A stretch of DNA of 8,344 nt, from NCBI GenBank assembly GCA_017621015.1, contig JAGAUC010000044.1, forward strand, positions 1 through 8,344, written 5' to 3'. The position numbers were made by a program, and so were the translations under genes. The notes below the pieces were generated by a model, which did not search any database, was not told where the DNA came from, and saw only the letters and a list, made by a program, of their open reading frames with translations. This stretch comes from Clostridia bacterium (lineage in GTDB: Bacteria > Bacillota > Clostridia > Oscillospirales > CAG-272). This document shows, in pieces, positions 5,818-8,344 of the stretch. Every line of letters starts with the position of its first letter. Positions within the stretch are counted from its first letter, which is position 1.

Positions 5818-6992
5818 TGTCCTTTATGACGGAAATATATTTGGATAACAGTGCCACGACGCCCCTTTGCGAGGGGGCAATCGAGGCAATGACACAGGCG
5901 ATGCGCTGCTACGGAAACCCCTCCTCGCTCCATACGCTTGGGCACGAGGCGCAAAAGCTGATCGATGCCGCAAGAAACAGCATTGGAAGCGCGCTTGGTG
6001 TCCGTATGATGAAGGCGGAGGAGCTGATATTCACCTCCTGCGGTACCGAGGCCAACAATTTAGCGCTTTTTGGCGCGGCATATGCCAAAAGCCGCCGCGT
6101 GGGCAATAAGATCATCACCACGGACTCCGAGCACCCTTCGGTAGAAAAAGCCCTTGAGGCACTCGAGGCGGATGGCTTTGAGGTCGTTCGCATCGGAACG
6201 CGTGGCGGTGTTCTGAATTGGGATCAGCTGGAAAAGGCACTTGACGACAGGGTGCTCCTAGTCACGATGATGATGGTCAACAACGAGACCGGCGCGGCCT
6301 ACGATCTGGCTCGCGTCTTTAAGCTGGTGAAGGAGAGTTTTCCGTCGGCCGTTAAGCATTGCGATGCGGTGCAGGGCTTTTTGAAGCTTCGCTTTTCGCC
6401 TGCGGCGATCGGTGCGGATCTCCTAAGCATCAGTTCGCATAAGATCCATGGCCCCAAGGGCGTTGGCGCTCTTTATGTCAGCCGTGAGATCCTAAGGCAA
6501 AAAAAGCTGACCCCTCGCCTTTTGGGCGGCGGTCAGGAGTTCGGCTTTCGCTCGGGCACCGAGAATGTGATCGGCATTGCCGGCTTTGGAGCCGCAGTTC
6601 GTGAAACGGGTCGCGATCTTGATGGGAAGATCCAAAAGGTGGCGGCGCTTCGCGAATATGCGCTTCTCAAGCTTTCGGCACTTGATGTTACGCTCAACGT
6701 TCCGCTGGGCGTTTGCGCGCCGCACATTTTGAATTTCACGCTTCCGAGGATCAAGAGCGAGACGATGCTTCACTATCTTTCAGGAGAGGGGATCTATGTT
6801 TCCAGTGGCTCTGCCTGCTCGTCGCATTCTCATGCACCCAGCGCAACGCTTTTGGCCTTTGGGCTTTCTCCGAGCGATGCGGAAAACTCCATTCGTGTAA
6901 GCCTTTCGGAGTATAATACCGAGGAGGAGATCGACCGATTTGTCGAGACGCTCAAAAATGGCTTGAACGTGCTGGTCCGTACCCGAAGATAA
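5817..6992 (+). CDS. Cysteine desulfurase, NifS/IscS-type class V aminotransferase
   Basis: The enzyme converts cysteine to alanine and delivers persulfide sulfur for Fe-S clusters, tRNA thiolation or cofactors. In the 391-residue reading the class I motifs are all present: YLDNSATTP at 8-16, GTEANN at 77-82, DSEHPSVE with H106 over the PLP ring, NNETGA at 155-160, HCDAVQ at 181-186 (D183, Q186), SSHKIHGPKG with Schiff-base K209, GGGQEFGFRSGTEN at 237-250, and SSGSACSSHSH with catalytic C334 on the mobile loop. R360 in SIRVSLSEYN should bind the substrate carboxylate. An ATG at 5817 overlaps the lipoprotein stop (TGATG). A second ATG at 5826, giving 388 residues, is equally plausible, and neither has a clear ribosome binding site, which points to translational coupling. 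No iscU, iscR, thiI or mnmA partner is visible, so the sulfur acceptor is unknown. Confidence 0.93.
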   Translation: MSFMTEIYLDNSATTPLCEGAIEAMTQAMRCYGNPSSLHTLGHEAQKLIDAARNSIGSALGVRMMKAEELIFTSCGTEANNLALFGAAYAKSRRVGNKIITTDSEHPSVEKALEALEADGFEVVRIGTRGGVLNWDQLEKALDDRVLLVTMMMVNNETGAAYDLARVFKLVKESFPSAVKHCDAVQGFLKLRFSPAAIGADLLSISSHKIHGPKGVGALYVSREILRQKKLTPRLLGGGQEFGFRSGTENVIGIAGFGAAVRETGRDLDGKIQKVAALREYALLKLSALDVTLNVPLGVCAPHILNFTLPRIKSETMLHYLSGEGIYVSSGSACSSHSHAPSATLLAFGLSPSDAENSIRVSLSEYNTEEEIDRFVETLKNGLNVLVRTRR

Positions 6993-6996
6993 GAAG

Positions 6997-7030
6997 AAAA
7001 GCAGATGCAAGACGTTGCATCTGCTTTTTT
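6997..7030. terminator. Bidirectional intrinsic terminator between convergent genes
   Basis: A perfect stem AAGCAGATGCAA / TTGCATCTGCTT (extendable with A-T pairs) closes a GACG tetraloop at 7011-7014. On the plus strand it is followed by a run of six T (7025-7030), ending the lipoprotein/desulfurase transcript 5 bases after the stop codon. Read on the minus strand the same hairpin is followed by TTTTCTTCTT, so it can also end the DUF368 transcript, whose stop is at 7034. Confidence 0.93.
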
Positions 7031-7033
7031 GCT

Positions 7034-7876
7034 TCAGTTCTTCTTTTTTTTCAGCTCAGGCAAGGACATAGCAAAGATCGCGGCAAAGCCCACGAGAGCG
7101 AGAAGGGCATACAAAACATAATTCCAGACCGCAAGACCACCAAAATGCTTTCCCACAAAGACCTCGGGAAGAGAGCCAAGCATAAAGCCGAAGATCACAA
7201 GGTAGGTAGCGCGCGGGAAGTGCTGAATAAGGCGCTCTACTGCATAGGCCGTCAAAAGCACACCAAGCACCGCGCCGATGCCAAGCGGGATCAGCGGCAG
7301 GATGTTCAGCCTTGAAACGTGATTCATCAGCTCCTCGTAAATTCCCAGAACATAAAGCATTTGCGAGAGACTGATGACGGGAAGCACAAAGCCGATGGCG
7401 ACCAGAATTCCGCAAGCAAGCTGCAAAAGCACACCTCCCACGCTTAGAGTAAGCGGAATGGAGAACAGTCCGGTGGGAATTTTGGAAATGCCGAACACGC
7501 AGGCAACACCAAGCAGTACAAAGAGTAGATCAAGCTGCTTCAGACGGTGGATGTCCGCCGCTTTCAGAATGATGGGGATGCCTCCAGCCACCGCGCCGGC
7601 AAAGAAAAAGCAAACAGCAAGCGGAAACCGCTCCATTAGCATGCTGACAAGTCCGGAAAAGAGAACAAAGCCGACAATGCCGGCAAGCCCGGCCTCCAAA
7701 AGGAAGAAGAATGCCTTTTTCTTGTTGCCGCCCTTATGGAGAAAGGCACCGACTGACTCGATCAGCCTGTCGTAAATGCCAAGGATCATCGCCATCGAGC
7801 CGCCGCTAACTCCCGGAACGGTCAGCGTGCCGCCGATCCAAAGACCCTTAAGAACGGTGAGCAATATATTTCTCAT
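7034..7876 (-). CDS. DUF368 membrane protein, PopT-type polyprenyl-phosphate transporter family
   Basis: This 280-residue, highly hydrophobic protein has about eight predicted membrane stretches (roughly residues 7-35, 61-80, 86-105, 115-131, 145-180, 194-212, 224-240, 250-270) and a Lys-rich tail. The N-terminal VPGVSGGSMAMILGIYD (20-36) is the hallmark DUF368 motif. Members of DUF368 (PopT) have been shown in other bacteria to recycle undecaprenyl phosphate to the inner leaflet for wall and surface-polymer synthesis; that role is carried over here by family. A second, internal copy of the motif appears at 165-180 (LPVISLSQ...LGIYEEL), consistent with the family's internal repeat, but the usual PGxSG core is changed to PVISL. 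The start at position 7876 is set by AAAGGAG at 7888-7882, 5 bases upstream. The gene is convergent with the desulfurase and lies downstream of the epimerase-like gene, with a hairpin between them. Confidence 0.88.
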   Translation of the reverse strand: MRNILLTVLKGLWIGGTLTVPGVSGGSMAMILGIYDRLIESVGAFLHKGGNKKKAFFFLLEAGLAGIVGFVLFSGLVSMLMERFPLAVCFFFAGAVAGGIPIILKAADIHRLKQLDLLFVLLGVACVFGISKIPTGLFSIPLTLSVGGVLLQLACGILVAIGFVLPVISLSQMLYVLGIYEELMNHVSRLNILPLIPLGIGAVLGVLLTAYAVERLIQHFPRATYLVIFGFMLGSLPEVFVGKHFGGLAVWNYVLYALLALVGFAAIFAMSLPELKKKKN

Positions 7877-7881
7877 AAAAA

Positions 7882-7888
7882 CTCCTTT
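7882..7888 (-). promoter_or_regulatory. Ribosome binding site deciding the DUF368 start
   Basis: On the minus strand AAAGGAG stands 5 bases before the ATG at 7876. The same frame is open further upstream, to 8116, but that part overlaps the epimerase gene in another frame and does not resemble DUF368. Confidence 0.85.
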
Positions 7889-7890
7889 GT

Positions 7891-7926
7891 AAAAAAAGGG
7901 AGACTGGCTAAGGCTTGTCTCCCTTT
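7891..7926 (-). terminator. Intergenic hairpin with T tract: terminator or leaky attenuator before the DUF368 gene
   Basis: On the minus strand AAAGGGAGAC (7926-7917) pairs perfectly with GTCTCCCTTT (7904-7895) around a 12-base loop, and the T run continues to 7891 (seven T in total). It starts 5 bases after the stop of the epimerase-like gene and ends 2 bases before the DUF368 ribosome binding site. There is no room for a separate promoter between hairpin and ribosome binding site, so any DUF368 transcript starting upstream must include or cross it. Confidence 0.85.
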
Positions 7927-7930
7927 GCTT

Positions 7931-7959
7931 TTTATAGTGAGCGGATGAAGCGGAAATAA
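7931..7959 (-). promoter_or_regulatory. Possible weak promoter for the DUF368 gene
   Basis: On the minus strand TATAAA (7936-7931) overlaps the stop codon of the epimerase-like gene and lies 17 bases after TTATTT (7959-7954), a poor -35. Transcription would begin near 7924, inside the left arm of the hairpin. Only the -10 is good, so this is a candidate at most. Confidence 0.2.
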
Positions 7960-8344
7960 CCTGCGACAAGATCCCAGTCCTTGGGAATCGCGCCCTCAAA
8001 GGAGATCTTACCGTCATATCCCCCCTCGCGCAACGTGTCCAGAAACGCCTTGTAATTGGTGCAGTCATCTGCATACGGCAGCTTTCGCGCCGAGCTGCAA
8101 ATGTGGACATGGCCAAGCTCAGGTACCAGCGGAAGAAGCTCGGAGAGGCGCTCGGCTTCGTTCATGAAGTGGAACAGATCTACAAGCCCCTTGCAGTTTT
8201 CGCGGTTTGCTGCTTTGGCAGTGGCACAGGATTCGGCCACCTTGTTGATGACGTTGCATTCCTTTTTGTAAAGCGGCTCAACGATGCTGACCATACCGTA
8301 GGGCTTACCGATGTCGGCAATCATAGCGGAAACCTCAGCCACCT
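7932..8344 (-). CDS. Sugar-phosphate isomerase/epimerase (xylose isomerase-like TIM barrel), C-terminal part
   Basis: About 137 C-terminal residues are present; the 5' end lies beyond the window's right edge. Numbering from the first complete codon in the window, the metal-site pattern of ketose 3-epimerase-type AP-endonuclease-2 TIM barrels is intact: E22 in IVEPLYKKE, D55 and H58 in LVDLFHFMNE, H80 in GHVHICSS, R86 six residues later, and E116 in ISFEG. The spacing of these residues closely follows D-tagatose 3-epimerase (E152, D185, H188, H211, R217, E246), as I recall that enzyme. A divalent-metal-dependent aldose/ketose isomerase or epimerase is therefore likely, probably cytoplasmic, with unknown sugar substrate. 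An Asn/Cys/Glu-rich context (ECNVINKVAE) also fits the family's 'ETN.I' segment. The gene is followed 5 bases later by the hairpin at 7891-7926. Confidence 0.85.
   Translation of the reverse strand, partial: VAEVSAMIADIGKPYGMVSIVEPLYKKECNVINKVAESCATAKAANRENCKGLVDLFHFMNEAERLSELLPLVPELGHVHICSSARKLPYADDCTNYKAFLDTLREGGYDGKISFEGAIPKDWDLVAGYFRFIRSL

Noticed and set aside
7374..7775. A 133-codon plus-strand open frame inside the DUF368 gene
   Set aside because: The minus strand carries a clear membrane protein with a family hallmark. The plus-strand product is low-complexity Ser/Pro/Thr/Lys, as expected from reversing hydrophobic codons.
7877..8116. N-terminal extension of the DUF368 protein to 360 residues
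   Set aside because: The extension overlaps the epimerase-like gene in another frame and crosses the hairpin. The strong ribosome binding site and the family-typical N-terminus fix the start at 7876.
1..8344. Search for CRISPR arrays, tRNAs, insertion sequences, attachment sites or defence/toxin genes
   Set aside because: I saw no regularly spaced repeats, cloverleaf-like segments, transposase or integrase motifs, or known defence domains. Genes are packed and housekeeping or metabolic in character.

Overview
The window looks like a chromosomal segment from a Gram-positive bacterium of the Bacillota, most likely an uncultured or gut-type clostridial lineage. This is inferred from gene content: tandem M42 aminopeptidases, a PF06838 methionine-gamma-lyase-like enzyme, a stand-alone NifS/IscS-type cysteine desulfurase, a DUF368 membrane protein, AGGAG-type ribosome binding sites and a type II lipoprotein signal. 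Base composition is moderately GC-rich by eye. There are no tRNA or rRNA genes, insertion sequences, CRISPR arrays or phage genes. Nearly all of the DNA is coding.

Region 1 (1-4721, plus strand) is one tightly packed transcription unit. It starts with the C-terminal end of murD (peptidoglycan precursor ligase). Three consecutive, mutually paralogous M42 metallo-aminopeptidases follow, then a PLP-dependent enzyme of the methionine gamma-lyase/'aluminum resistance' family. The junctions are a 14-base overlap, a 4-base ATGA overlap, a 1-base gap and a 1-base gap, so co-transcription and translational coupling are likely. The peptidases should trim peptides to free amino acids in the cytoplasm, and the PLP enzyme could then consume a sulfur amino acid. 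The link to MurD is positional only.

Region 2 (4722-7030, plus strand) begins with a near-consensus extended -10 promoter in an 85-base gap. It drives a lipoprotein made of two copies of the same domain, followed with a one-base overlap by a cysteine desulfurase that keeps its PLP lysine and catalytic cysteine. The unit ends at a strong hairpin terminator that can also serve the convergent minus-strand gene.

Region 3 (7034-8344, minus strand) holds a DUF368 protein (PopT-type polyprenyl-phosphate transporter family). Upstream of it is the C-terminal half of a sugar-phosphate isomerase/epimerase-type TIM barrel that runs off the window edge. A perfect 10-bp hairpin with a T tract sits between the two genes, immediately before the DUF368 ribosome binding site.

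I see no wholly new defence or mobile system here. The items most worth a second look are the triple M42 array with one divergent member, the duplicated-domain lipoprotein coupled to a cysteine desulfurase, and the terminator/attenuator-like leader of the DUF368 gene with its altered second repeat motif.
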